From Flavobacterium psychrotrophum (GTDB lineage Bacteria > Bacteroidota > Bacteroidia > Flavobacteriales > Flavobacteriaceae): DNA of 64,000 nucleotides. Location of the stretch: assembly GCF_003403075.1 (NCBI RefSeq), contig NZ_CP031557.1, positions 3,658,001-3,722,000 of the forward strand. The letters are read 5' to 3'. Each line of letters starts with the position of its first letter. Position 1 is the stretch's first letter. A program made the position numbers and the translations under genes. This document shows positions 25,384-33,955 of this stretch, piece after piece. The notes beneath the pieces were generated by a model, which was not told the DNA's origin, searched no databases, and worked only from the letters and a program-made list of their open reading frames with translations.

Positions 25384-26298
25384 TTACTCACTGCTTATTG
25401 TAAGCCCAAAAGAGGGTACCCTATAGGCATCAGAAGACGCCTCTGTTTTAAGCACTTCAGTATAATCATGTAAAACCCTTTTATTTACATTATCCCAACC
25501 CTTATTATTAAATAACACAGGCCTTTCAAAATATATCATTTCCTGACTTATAAACGATTCAAAAAGAAGAGAAGCGGCTATTGGCAACAGATTACCTTCT
25601 GCATCACAAGCCCCTAAACCTTCTACACCTACGCATACACCTCCATTTGGGAACACTAAATTTAGTTTTGAAAGATTAATTTCTTTTGCCCCCTTTTCTC
25701 CTTTTTCTACAAAAAAAACAAAGTCGTCAGTTAAAAGCTCTTTTCCGGGAATACCGGTTAACAAATCTAATTCGTAAAAATGAAGCCTGCATGCAAATCT
25801 GTGTTTACATTTAAGTATGTTAAAGACAAATGATTTTATTCTTGCAGCTACCTGATGAGAATTCTTTATATAAACTGCAGTAATTATCCCTTTAGAAACA
25901 CCATAAAACATAGTCTTTTTTTCTTTTGAGTAACCTACAAGCAAATCTTTTTGATTAACATTACTGTTTATAATTACTTCATCAAGCTGATACGTTTTTT
26001 CTTTTAAAAAGATTACTTCTTTAACCTCATCTATAAAAACTTTCTTTGACTCATATCCAATACAACTGATTTCTAAGAAATCATAGTGACCTAATATCGT
26101 TAATTGGCCATCTTCATTGCTATACGCACCAGATGTGACTTTTAAATCCTGATTCAAAATTACAGTAGCAAACGGAACAGGCTGCCCGGTTACAACATTA
26201 ACAATAGTAACACTTTGCCCATAGCAGCAATATCCTACGAAAAACAACATAGAAGTTAGGGCAAACATAAGGAGTTTGCCAATCAGATTGGTTTTCAT
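25384..26298 (-). CDS. Secreted CarboxypepD_reg-like/beta-sandwich protein (family member D)
   Basis: 304 residues from the ATG at 26298. The frame is open for a further 79 codons upstream, but that stretch is the duplicated leader, and MKTNLIGKLLMFALTS begins a proper signal peptide ending CYGQ. The regulatory-like domain (VTGQPVPFATVIL, SCIGYESKKVFI, LDEVIIN) is followed by the shared domain (ACRLHFYELDLLTGIPGKEL, NLVFPNGGVCVGVEGL). It is closest to member A. The signal peptide is shared at the DNA level with the downstream lipoprotein. Confidence 0.8.
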   Translation of the reverse strand: MKTNLIGKLLMFALTSMLFFVGYCCYGQSVTIVNVVTGQPVPFATVILNQDLKVTSGAYSNEDGQLTILGHYDFLEISCIGYESKKVFIDEVKEVIFLKEKTYQLDEVIINSNVNQKDLLVGYSKEKKTMFYGVSKGIITAVYIKNSHQVAARIKSFVFNILKCKHRFACRLHFYELDLLTGIPGKELLTDDFVFFVEKGEKGAKEINLSKLNLVFPNGGVCVGVEGLGACDAEGNLLPIAASLLFESFISQEMIYFERPVLFNNKGWDNVNKRVLHDYTEVLKTEASSDAYRVPSFGLTISSE

Positions 26299-26423
26299 AA
26301 GATTTAAAATATTTAAGAATTTAGGATTAAGTTGGTATTTAATCCCCGGTTGGCGCCTACTCTTATAAATGATTTTCAGCTTACTCCCTACATTGCAATG
26401 CATTACAATATTAAGAATTATTT
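26261..26423 (-). repeat. Duplicated leader and signal-peptide segment, copy 2
   Basis: Matches 25097-25260 (see that entry). The similarity fades inside the signal peptide on one side and beyond AAGAATTATTT on the other. Weaker similarity (CAATTAAAA, TTTAATCGA) continues to about 26470. The remaining gap up to the gcdH promoter holds no other recognisable feature. Confidence 0.85.
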
Positions 26424-26585
26424 TAATATGCCGGCTCACTTTTAAACAATTAAAAATGATTTTAATCGAGTTGTATGATTCGTATTTTATTGCTGCTTTA
26501 TTACCCCAAACCCGGTCAACAACGATTTCTTTCAATTAAACATAAAAATCACAACAAAATTTTGCACATTTGTTAGAAATGTAAT

Positions 26586-26593
26586 TACATTTG
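26586..26593 (+). promoter_or_regulatory. -7 box of the glutaryl-CoA dehydrogenase gene
   Basis: TACATTTG, with TTTG at 26561-26564, 21 bases upstream, as a possible -33 element. The ATG is 23 bases downstream. Confidence 0.65.
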
Positions 26594-26615
26594 CTTTAGT
26601 CATAAACACAAACAA

Positions 26616-27794
26616 ATGAAACCAGATCTTTTTCAGGCTCCTGATTATTATTTACTTGACGAACTTCTAACCGAAGAACATAAAATGGTGCGCGACGCTG
26701 CCCGCGAGTGGGTAAAGCGTGAGGTGTCTCCCATTATAGAAGACTACGCCCAGAAGGCTGCCTTCCCTACACAAATTATTAAAGGCCTTGCCGACATTGG
26801 CGCGTTTGGCCCTTACATACCCGAAGAATATGGTGGTGCCGGCCTGGACCAGATAAGCTATGGCCTTATTATGCAGGAAATAGAGCGCGGCGACAGCGGC
26901 GTGCGCAGTACAGCATCGGTACAATCATCTTTGGTAATGTACCCGATATGGAAGTACGGTAACGAAGAGCAGCGCAACAAATACCTGCCTAAACTTGCCA
27001 GTGGCGAATTTATGGGCTGTTTTGGCCTTACCGAGCCTGATTATGGCAGTAATCCCGGCGGTATGGTAACCAACTTTAAAGATAAAGGAGACCACTACCT
27101 GCTTAATGGTGCCAAGATGTGGATATCTAATGCCCCGTTTGCTGATATTGCAGTAGTATGGGCTAAAGATGAAAGCGGACGCATACACGGGCTTGTTGTA
27201 GAGCGTGGCATGGAAGGCTTTACGACACCGGAAACGCATAACAAATGGTCGCTTAGGGCTTCGGCAACCGGCGAACTGATTTTTGATAATGTAAAAGTTC
27301 CTAAAGAAAACCTGTTGCCTAACAAAAGTGGGCTGGGTGCGCCGCTAGGCTGCCTAGATTCTGCACGCTACGGCATAGCATGGGGTGCAATAGGTGCTGC
27401 AATGGATTGTTATGATACTGCACTGCGCTACAGCAAAGAGCGTATACAGTTTGACAAACCCATAGGCGCTACACAACTTCAGCAGAAGAAACTTGCCGAA
27501 ATGATTACCGAAATTACCAAGGCACAGCTGCTTACCTGGAGGCTTGGCGTATTGCGCAACGAAGGTAAAGCTACTACAGCGCAAATATCTATGGCTAAAC
27601 GAAACAATGTAGACATGGCACTTACCATAGCACGCGATGCGCGCCAAATGCTGGGTGGCATGGGCATTACCGGCGAATACAGCATTATGCGCCATATGAT
27701 GAATCTTGAAAGTGTGGTTACCTATGAGGGCACACACGACATCCACTTGCTTATTACAGGTATGGATGTTACCGGCTTTGCCGCTTTTAAATAG
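26616..27794 (+). CDS. gcdH: Acyl-CoA dehydrogenase, probably glutaryl-CoA dehydrogenase
   Basis: 392 residues, a full acyl-CoA dehydrogenase. The FAD/substrate block GCFGLTEPDYGSNPGGM, the KMWISNAPFADIAVVWAK strand and the catalytic glutamate in TYEGTHDIH are present. That last motif, together with SVQSSLVMYPI, fits glutaryl-CoA dehydrogenase, which oxidises and decarboxylates glutaryl-CoA to crotonyl-CoA in lysine and tryptophan breakdown. No other genes of that pathway are adjacent, so the substrate rests on sequence only. Confidence 0.88.
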   Translation: MKPDLFQAPDYYLLDELLTEEHKMVRDAAREWVKREVSPIIEDYAQKAAFPTQIIKGLADIGAFGPYIPEEYGGAGLDQISYGLIMQEIERGDSGVRSTASVQSSLVMYPIWKYGNEEQRNKYLPKLASGEFMGCFGLTEPDYGSNPGGMVTNFKDKGDHYLLNGAKMWISNAPFADIAVVWAKDESGRIHGLVVERGMEGFTTPETHNKWSLRASATGELIFDNVKVPKENLLPNKSGLGAPLGCLDSARYGIAWGAIGAAMDCYDTALRYSKERIQFDKPIGATQLQQKKLAEMITEITKAQLLTWRLGVLRNEGKATTAQISMAKRNNVDMALTIARDARQMLGGMGITGEYSIMRHMMNLESVVTYEGTHDIHLLITGMDVTGFAAFK

Positions 27795-27814
27795 TACCTG
27801 TCCTAAACTTAAAT

Positions 27815-27862
27815 AAAAGAAGCCCGGAACCTGTAAAGGTCTCCGGGCTTTCTTCTTAAACA
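27815..27862 (+). terminator. Terminator, copy 1 of a 48-bp identical repeat
   Basis: AGAAGCCCGGA and TCCGGGCTTTCTTCT pair around a 14-base segment. The 48 bases are identical to 28638-28685. This copy ends the gcdH transcript. Confidence 0.9.
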
Positions 27863-27980
27863 TCGAGAAGCTTCGAGTTTTAACTATTTGTTAAATTTAG
27901 TTTTAAAGAAAATAGTAATTGTGTATATTCATTTATATTGCACGCAATAACAACCACCAATCTTAAGTATTATATTTCAA

Positions 27981-28622
27981 ATGAAAACTAAATTCATTCT
28001 GCCTTGTTTAGGCATTATAGCTCCATTATTACTATTTTCTCAGGAAGCACCAAAACATCAAAATAATTCTGTCACTTTAGGCGGCTACACAGCAAGCTTT
28101 ACCGATATTAATGGCTACGCTGTAGCAGTCGGTTATCAGTATAAACTCCACCGATATATAACTATTGAAGGCAATATATCACATGCTTCAGGAAGTAGTT
28201 TTCCGGATTATTTGGAGCAGCAAACAGAGACTGATCCAGACTCTCCAACACAGTGGTCAACAAAAACCGCAGTAGAAAATATAGCTGCCAATTTACACTT
28301 TTCTGTTATTAACAATAAACACCATTTTTTGTCGGCATATGCGGGTTTAGGATATATGTCTGTAGCATCTACTGACTATATTATGACAAAATCTGTTGTT
28401 TATAACCAGGGTGTAATATCAATAAGTTCCAGTTATTACTTATATGCCGAAAAGAAAAGTTTTGCCTCAAAAAATTATGGCCTACAATACAAGTACAGTT
28501 TTAACAATGGATTTCAGGTAGGTGCAGACATTAGAGGCGTATCGCCTTTGGGTAAAAATTCGTTTCTTGGTCAGCCTAATTATTTATCAGCTGGTATCCT
28601 GATAGGAAAAAAGTTCAAATAG
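27981..28622 (+). CDS. Outer-membrane beta-barrel protein
   Basis: 213 residues. A signal peptide ends at LLFSQ. The rest alternates as in an eight-stranded barrel (AVAVGYQYKLH, ITIEGNISHASG, HFLSAYAGLGYMS, NYGLQYKYSFNNGFQVGADIRGV, SAGILIGKKFK) and resembles OmpW/Omp_b-brl porin-like families. Base composition is more AT-rich than in gcdH. It is flanked by two identical 48-bp terminators, suggesting that gene and terminator were inserted or duplicated together. Function is unknown. Confidence 0.75.
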   Translation: MKTKFILPCLGIIAPLLLFSQEAPKHQNNSVTLGGYTASFTDINGYAVAVGYQYKLHRYITIEGNISHASGSSFPDYLEQQTETDPDSPTQWSTKTAVENIAANLHFSVINNKHHFLSAYAGLGYMSVASTDYIMTKSVVYNQGVISISSSYYLYAEKKSFASKNYGLQYKYSFNNGFQVGADIRGVSPLGKNSFLGQPNYLSAGILIGKKFK

Positions 28623-28637
28623 TTTCATGCTTAAAAC

Positions 28638-28685
28638 AAAAGAAGCCCGGAACCTGTAAAGGTCTCCGGGCTTTCTTCTTAAACA
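28638..28685. terminator. Terminator, copy 2 of the 48-bp identical repeat
   Basis: Exact copy of 27815-27862, 16 bases after the barrel gene. It lies between convergent genes and can serve ald as well. Confidence 0.9.
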
Positions 28686-28718
28686 GAAACAAAAAAACAA
28701 TATAACAATAATAACAAA

Positions 28719-29813
28719 CTAGACTAAAGAGGTTTGAAAAGCATCGTGTATCTCATCGATCATTACTTCGCCTTTCACAATATTAAGTCCGCGGCCCAGG
28801 TCAGGGTATTCGCGGCAGGCGGTTTCCCAGCCCAGGTTGGCAAGCTTTAACACATAAGGCAGCGTTACATTAGTAAGTGCCAGCGTACTGGTGTAGGGCA
28901 CTGCGCCCGGCATATTTGCCACACAATAGTGCACTATGTCGTTTATAATATAAGTAGGATCTTCGTGTGTGGTGGGGCGCGTGGTTTCAAAACAGCCACC
29001 CTGGTCTACTGCCACATCTACTAACACTGTACCGGGGCGCATTTCTTTAAGCATGGCACGGGTTATAAGCCTTGGCGCTTTAGCTCCCGGTATCAGTACG
29101 GCACCTATTATAAGGTCGTGGTTTTTTATATGTCGTTTTATATTATACACACTGCTATACTCTGTAACCACGTGTGGCGGCATTACATCATTTATATAGC
29201 GCAGGCGTTTCATATTAATATCAAGCACGGTAACGTGGGCACCTAATCCTGCGGCCATTTTTGCAGCCTGAACTCCTACTACCCCGGCACCTAAAATCAG
29301 TACCTTGCCCGGCGGTACACCCGGTACACCGCCAAGCAATACACCACGGCCCTTAATGGGTTTTTCAAGATATTTAGCACCTTGTTGTATGGCCATGCGC
29401 CCTGCAACCTCGCTCATTGGCGTAAGCAGTGGCAACGAGCCGTCATCATCTTTTACGGTTTCGTAAGCAATACATACCGCCTTACTGGCAATCATGGCCC
29501 GTGTAAGGCTTTCGCTGCTCGCAAAGTGGAAGTAGGTAAAAATAACCTGGTTTCGTTTTATAAGCTGATATTCCTGCGGAATGGGTTCTTTAACTTTAAC
29601 GATCATCTCGCCCATGGCATAAACAGCCTCAATACTGGGTAGCATTATGGCTCCTGCTTCGCGATAATCTTCATCAGAAAAACCACTCCCCATACCGGCC
29701 GTTTCCTGTATAAAAACTTCGTGCCCGTAATTTACTAATTCAAACACCCCTCCCGGCGTAAGGGCTACCCGGCTTTCATTGTTCTTTATTTCCTTAGGAA
29801 CCCCTATTTTCAT
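28719..29813 (-). CDS. ald: Alanine dehydrogenase
   Basis: 364 residues from the ATG at 29813 (MKIGVPKEIKNNESRVALTP), the canonical start; two in-frame upstream ATGs lie at or before the transcription start. It has the pyruvate-binding half (GSGFSDEDYREAGA, IVKVKEP) and a Rossmann half with LGAGVVGVQAAKMAAGLGA. The enzyme interconverts L-alanine and pyruvate plus ammonia using NAD. The terminal segment and ANMPGAVPYTSTLALTN are typical of Ald rather than transhydrogenase. It is monocistronic. Confidence 0.95.
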   Translation of the reverse strand: MKIGVPKEIKNNESRVALTPGGVFELVNYGHEVFIQETAGMGSGFSDEDYREAGAIMLPSIEAVYAMGEMIVKVKEPIPQEYQLIKRNQVIFTYFHFASSESLTRAMIASKAVCIAYETVKDDDGSLPLLTPMSEVAGRMAIQQGAKYLEKPIKGRGVLLGGVPGVPPGKVLILGAGVVGVQAAKMAAGLGAHVTVLDINMKRLRYINDVMPPHVVTEYSSVYNIKRHIKNHDLIIGAVLIPGAKAPRLITRAMLKEMRPGTVLVDVAVDQGGCFETTRPTTHEDPTYIINDIVHYCVANMPGAVPYTSTLALTNVTLPYVLKLANLGWETACREYPDLGRGLNIVKGEVMIDEIHDAFQTSLV

Positions 29814-29835
29814 GGCGGTGTATTTTAATTTCATG

Positions 29836-29843
29836 CAAATATA
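29836..29843 (-). promoter_or_regulatory. -7 box of ald
   Basis: The minus strand reads TATATTTG, 22 bases before the ATG at 29813, which fixes that ATG as the start. Confidence 0.65.
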
Positions 29844-29996
29844 CAAACTACACCCCTAAATAAAAAACACCTCTAACTTAAAAAACCACAAACACTGCTT
29901 AACACCCCCTCATCTAGAAGGGGTACAGGTTTAACACAAGTACTTTAGAGTCTGCCTTATAAATTTTGTAATTTTACAGAGATCCAAACCTTTTAT

Positions 29997-30623
29997 ATGA
30001 AAAAACTTCTGTTCATAGCATTACTGGCACTTACCGCCTGTAAAAACGAAACAAAAACTACCGATATCCTGACCGACAGCATAAATAGCGATACTGTTAC
30101 TACCGAATTGCCAATACACACAAAAGAAGACGGCAGCACGCCCATAGCCCCTGAGCGCACTACGGCAAATCCGGATGAATATGTTACAGGCAAATTTGTT
30201 CCCGGCAAAGAAGTAACAGCAATGGCAACTCTGATACGCCAAACCGATGGCAACCCTGCCGAAGACGGTACTGCCGCCATCTACAGTATTACCTTTAACG
30301 ACCCTAACATACCCACCATACCTGCCGGTTGCTGTGAGCTGATACTGATTAATGAAGGCGACCTTGATGGAGATGGCACTGAAGAGCTATCGCTATGCCA
30401 GGCACCTATGAATGGTTGCACTTTTACCATGACCACCTATTCTTTTAAAAACGACAAATGGAAACAGGTAATAGCACCGTTTCTTATCACTACCGGATGT
30501 GAGGGTACCAGCCGCGCAGAAATGGATAAGCGCATTATAAAGGAGGGAAATAAAGTGTATACCCTACAGGCCGACCCAAATGATGAGGAAGGAAAATTGC
30601 TAAAGAAGGAAGTTAAATTATAA
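29997..30623 (+). CDS. Lipoprotein of unknown function
   Basis: 208 residues with lipobox LTAC (Cys15). A Thr/Asp/Glu-rich spacer follows. The globular part contains AAIYSITFNDPN and the calcium-loop-like EGDLDGDGTEELSL, as in FG-GAP/VCBS-like repeats, and four cysteines. I recognise no named family. It is monocistronic and convergent with member E of the beta-sandwich family, 11 bases away. Confidence 0.7.
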   Translation: MKKLLFIALLALTACKNETKTTDILTDSINSDTVTTELPIHTKEDGSTPIAPERTTANPDEYVTGKFVPGKEVTAMATLIRQTDGNPAEDGTAAIYSITFNDPNIPTIPAGCCELILINEGDLDGDGTEELSLCQAPMNGCTFTMTTYSFKNDKWKQVIAPFLITTGCEGTSRAEMDKRIIKEGNKVYTLQADPNDEEGKLLKKEVKL

Positions 30624-30634
30624 ACTTCGGCAAA

Positions 30635-31252
30635 CTACAATACCGTTTGCCTTACAACCATCTTTAATGCCTGGCAGTGTTTTGCTTCGCTCCATCCCGG
30701 CTGGTTATAACGCTGCCTGTAAGCCCTATATTTTTTCTTGTCGCCACACACAAAATGTATCTCGCTATCGCGCGTATATTCTGTAAGTACCGGCGGAGTT
30801 ATCCTTTTTAAAGATATATAAACCTGTCCCGGATTATAAACAGATAAACCAGAAACATCAACTATCATTTTACCGTTTTGGTTGCCAGAGATTGTAAACT
30901 TATGTCGTGCCGGTAGTTGTTTACCCGGACTGCCATCTGCATTAACTTCATAAAACAGAAACTCCATTTCAACATCCTTAAATGTAATTGAGGTTTTGTA
31001 AAATATATTATTCACATCAATCTGTATTGATTGCAGGTAACCTGCCGGAAGTGCATTTACAAGCGTTGCAATTTCGCTGTTATAATCAAAATGTTCATGA
31101 TGAGTACATGAAGTGCTATAGCGTATTGATTTTGTCTTTAGTTTTTTGTTGCTTATTGCAACCTCCTGAAGCTTTATAGTATCTTTTTCAAGATTTTGCC
31201 CAAAGCAAAAGCAGGTTAAGAGCATTAGAGTACTTACAAGCAATTTTTTCAT
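30635..31252 (-). CDS. Short secreted beta-sandwich protein (family member E)
   Basis: 205 residues with a signal peptide ending CFGQ. It lacks the CarboxypepD_reg-like domain but keeps the short link seen in members A, C and D (DTIKLQEVAISNKK). The single beta domain matches their C-terminal half: MEFLFYEVNADGSPGKQLP and NPGQVYISLKRI. It lies 27 bases after its close paralogue, member F. Function is unknown. Confidence 0.72.
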   Translation of the reverse strand: MKKLLVSTLMLLTCFCFGQNLEKDTIKLQEVAISNKKLKTKSIRYSTSCTHHEHFDYNSEIATLVNALPAGYLQSIQIDVNNIFYKTSITFKDVEMEFLFYEVNADGSPGKQLPARHKFTISGNQNGKMIVDVSGLSVYNPGQVYISLKRITPPVLTEYTRDSEIHFVCGDKKKYRAYRQRYNQPGWSEAKHCQALKMVVRQTVL

Positions 31253-31279
31253 AATGATGTTTGGCGGTCATTTATATTA

Positions 31280-31930
31280 CTATTCCTGTTTTTTTTTAGC
31301 TGGCAAGACGATTTCTTTTATTGTCATTTTGTAAGTTGCCGAAGCGTAGTCTAAACGCACCCAATTCTTTAGCTTAGAATTATACTGATAAGAAATGTAT
31401 CCGTCTCCACTGCATTGGCAATGCACTTCCATATCTGCTTTGTCATCTAGTGCACCGGGGCTTACCCTGCGCAAGCCTACAAAAAAACTACCGGGGTTTT
31501 TAACCATGGGATATGGCACCGGTATTTCTAACTTTCCTGTATGCGATCCTTTTAATGTAAACAAAAGCGGCTGCCCTATCAAAGCACCGGGGCTACCTGC
31601 CGGGGTTACCTCATAAAAAACAAGCTCAAGACCTACATCCTTAAAATCAGATGAAGCACTCTTAGCACTTACTTTATGGTTAAAATTAAATGTTACCGAA
31701 CTAATATACCCCTCGGGCATATCAGCAACCAGGCTAACCTTTTCGAAACCGTAATGCACATAACCAAAATAAGAACATATTCCTGAAAAACGTTTCTTAA
31801 CGGTTTTGGATTTCTTTGGCGGTATACTTCCAACAAAAATTTCTTTGAGTTGTATGGTGTCTTTTTCAAGATTTTGAGCAAAACAAAAACAGGCCGAAAG
31901 TAGCAGTATAAATAAAAGAAAACGTTTCAT
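31280..31930 (-). CDS. Short secreted beta-sandwich protein (family member F)
   Basis: 216 residues, signal peptide ending CFAQ. It opens NLEKDTIQLKEIFVG like member E, then shows the beta domain (LELVFYEVTPAGSPGALIG, NPGSFFVGLRRVSPG). The N-terminal 30 residues of E and F are nearly the same, indicating recent tandem duplication. The tail is Lys-rich. Function is unknown; probably surface or periplasmic. Confidence 0.72.
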   Translation of the reverse strand: MKRFLLFILLLSACFCFAQNLEKDTIQLKEIFVGSIPPKKSKTVKKRFSGICSYFGYVHYGFEKVSLVADMPEGYISSVTFNFNHKVSAKSASSDFKDVGLELVFYEVTPAGSPGALIGQPLLFTLKGSHTGKLEIPVPYPMVKNPGSFFVGLRRVSPGALDDKADMEVHCQCSGDGYISYQYNSKLKNWVRLDYASATYKMTIKEIVLPAKKKQE

Positions 31931-31987
31931 AAAGTAGTGTTGGTTACTCTATAAAACGCTTTTTAATAAAATAAATTATATAATGTA

Positions 31988-32548
31988 TTATTGCTTTACC
32001 CAGCAATTAGACACATGATCGTTAACCATACCCGTAGCCTGCATGTGTGCATAAATAATGGTACTGCCTACAAATTTAAAGCCACGCTTTTTAAGGTCTT
32101 TACTTATTTTGTCGCTTAGTGGTGTGGTAGCAGGCACTTCGCTTAAAGAGTTTACCTTATTATCTATAGGCTTACCATCGGTAAAAGCCCAAAAGTATTT
32201 ACTAAAGCTACCAAACTCCTCCTGCACTTTTATGAAATTCTGCGCATTTGTAATAGCCGAATGCACTTTAAGCTTATTACGTATGATGCCGGGATCTGCC
32301 ATGAGCCTTTCAATTTCTTCCTCGCCATACTTGGCTATCTTTTTATAATCAAAATTTTCAAAAGCCTGCGCAAAGGTTTCGCGGCGTCGCAATATGGTTA
32401 TCCAGCTAAGCCCCGCCTGAAAGGTTTCAAGCAACAGGAACTCAAACAAGGTTTCGTCATCATATACCGGCCTACCCCACTCTTCATCGTGGTATTTTTG
32501 GTACAGCGGGTCGGTTCCGCACCAGCCGCAGCGAATTTTATCGTCCAT
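31988..32548 (-). CDS. tag: DNA-3-methyladenine glycosylase I
   Basis: 186 residues. It begins IRCGWCGTDPLYQKYHDEEWG; Cys7 and His20 with the C-terminal His and Cys of NDHVSNCW match the zinc site of Escherichia coli Tag. The catalytic and base-pocket helix LLLETFQAGLSWITILRRR is intact. It removes 3-methyladenine from alkylated DNA. It follows a queuosine-precursor transporter by 2 bases on the same strand. Confidence 0.95.
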   Translation of the reverse strand: MDDKIRCGWCGTDPLYQKYHDEEWGRPVYDDETLFEFLLLETFQAGLSWITILRRRETFAQAFENFDYKKIAKYGEEEIERLMADPGIIRNKLKVHSAITNAQNFIKVQEEFGSFSKYFWAFTDGKPIDNKVNSLSEVPATTPLSDKISKDLKKRGFKFVGSTIIYAHMQATGMVNDHVSNCWVKQ

Positions 32549-32550
32549 AA

Positions 32551-33231
32551 TTATATTTGGTTAGGTTTATGGTTGTGCACATATTTCTCTATCAGCCAGT
32601 GGCCAAGGTAAATAAGCGGCGTCATTAATATGGCAATAATAAGCTTTACGCTATAGTTTGTAATACCCGCCTCTATATACATAGGAAAACTCATTTTCCC
32701 TGTGGCATAAAACGCAATGCCAAGTACTATAAAAGAGTCAAAGAATTGCGAAATAACGGTTGAACCAGTACTGCGCAGCCATATCATTTTTTCGCCTGTT
32801 TTTCTTTTAAAGAAGTGAAACAGCGTTACATCTATAAGCTGCGATATAATAAAGGCCGTGATGCTACCCACAATAATCCACATACTTTGCCCAAACACAG
32901 CAGTAAACTGCGCATCGGTAACCCAGCCGGGGCCATTAGCGGCAGGTATTTGCATGGCAAAATACAGCAGTATAAAACAGTAGGCAAGCAGGCAGGCCGT
33001 AATTACAGAAAGGCGGCGTACACCTTTTTGCCCAAAGTATTCGTTAATAAGATCGGTTGTTACAAACACAACCGGCCAAGGCACAACGCCTACACTCATT
33101 AAAAAAGGCCCTTGCCCAAATATTGGCCCAATGTTAATCAGTTTTCCGCCAATGAGTTCGGCAATAACGGCATTGGTAATAAAAATTCCGGCAAGGATGA
33201 CGTATAGGGTACTTTTGCGGTTTTCGAACAT
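32551..33231 (-). CDS. Queuosine precursor transporter (YhhQ/VUT family)
   Basis: 226 residues with six predicted membrane helices. Family landmarks are ITNAVIAELIGGKLI near the N-terminus, PWPVVFVTTDLINEYFGQKGVR, and the later QLIDVTLFHFFKRKTGEKMIWLRSTGST, ISQFFDSFIV. YhhQ takes up 7-deazaguanine precursors such as preQ0/preQ1 for queuosine synthesis. Its stop is 2 bases before tag, so they form an operon although their roles are unrelated. Confidence 0.92.
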   Translation of the reverse strand: MFENRKSTLYVILAGIFITNAVIAELIGGKLINIGPIFGQGPFLMSVGVVPWPVVFVTTDLINEYFGQKGVRRLSVITACLLAYCFILLYFAMQIPAANGPGWVTDAQFTAVFGQSMWIIVGSITAFIISQLIDVTLFHFFKRKTGEKMIWLRSTGSTVISQFFDSFIVLGIAFYATGKMSFPMYIEAGITNYSVKLIIAILMTPLIYLGHWLIEKYVHNHKPNQI

Positions 33232-33255
33232 TGAAATTAAAAAATATTATTATGC

Positions 33256-33663
33256 TTATATGGTATCCTCAAACCAATTTTCAAGATGAATTCCTTCAAG
33301 TCTCACAAAATCTTTGGTATTATCCGTAACTAAGATGAGTTCATTTTCTACTGCTGTTACACCAATCAATAAATCAAATTCGTCATGCATTGGTGTCCCT
33401 GCTTTTCTCAAACGAACTTTTTCAGTTGCATACCTTTTAATGCTACCATAAATAGGCACAATAGTCAGCCCATTTATAAAGCTATCTACGGCAACATGAT
33501 TTTTAGAAGGATTAAGGCTATTTTCAGCTCCAAAGCGCAACTCGGCAACTGTAATTTCAGATATGTAACAATTCTTAAGCCCCTTAGCCTTAAATATGCT
33601 ATCTATATCAAGCTTGCCTCTTAAAAAAAAGACGCAGATACTGGTATCGATTAAGTAGCGCAT
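33256..33663 (-). CDS. Type II toxin, PIN-domain (VapC-like) ribonuclease
   Basis: 135 residues. PIN-domain acidic residues are in place: LIDTSIC (Asp6), TVAELRFG (Glu), DEFDLLIGV (Asp) and VTDNTKDF (Asp). VapC toxins cleave tRNA or rRNA. The start overlaps nothing: the antitoxin stop TAG abuts this ATG, so the two are translationally coupled. It is full length with all active-site residues, hence probably functional. Confidence 0.88.
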   Translation of the reverse strand: MRYLIDTSICVFFLRGKLDIDSIFKAKGLKNCYISEITVAELRFGAENSLNPSKNHVAVDSFINGLTIVPIYGSIKRYATEKVRLRKAGTPMHDEFDLLIGVTAVENELILVTDNTKDFVRLEGIHLENWFEDTI

Positions 33664-33918
33664 CTAGAAAGAAATATCCTTATTAATAAATTGCCTGTTA
33701 TCTTTTATATCCTTTATAATTTCTTCTGCATTAGCAGCGTCATCAAAAGCGCCAAAAGATTTATAAAAAGCAGCTTCTCTCTTACTGGTAGAAAGTTTTT
33801 TTAACGATTTAGCCAAGCGCTCCAAAAGCTCTAATTTATTAACATCACTTAGCCCCTCAAACATATTTGAGTACGCATCTACAATATTTTTATCAATTAC
33901 AGCCATATCTTTTTTCAA
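33664..33918 (-). CDS. Antitoxin of the PIN toxin
   Basis: 84 residues, with a second ATG at codon 5. It has a helical N-terminal part (YSNMFEGLSDVNKLELLERLAKSL) and a C-terminal toxin-binding tail (SFGAFDDAANAEEIIKDIKDNRQF) that recurs in Bacteroidota PIN-toxin partners. No classical DNA-binding fold is evident. It precedes and touches the toxin gene. Confidence 0.82.
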   Translation of the reverse strand: MKKDMAVIDKNIVDAYSNMFEGLSDVNKLELLERLAKSLKKLSTSKREAAFYKSFGAFDDAANAEEIIKDIKDNRQFINKDISF

Positions 33919-33955
33919 ATATACGCAAAAAACCTATAAGCAAAAACGACAATTG

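Noticed and set aside
26299-26535. 79-codon extension at the N-terminus of family member D
   Set aside because: It is the duplicated leader and lacks signal-peptide character; the signal peptide starts at 26298.
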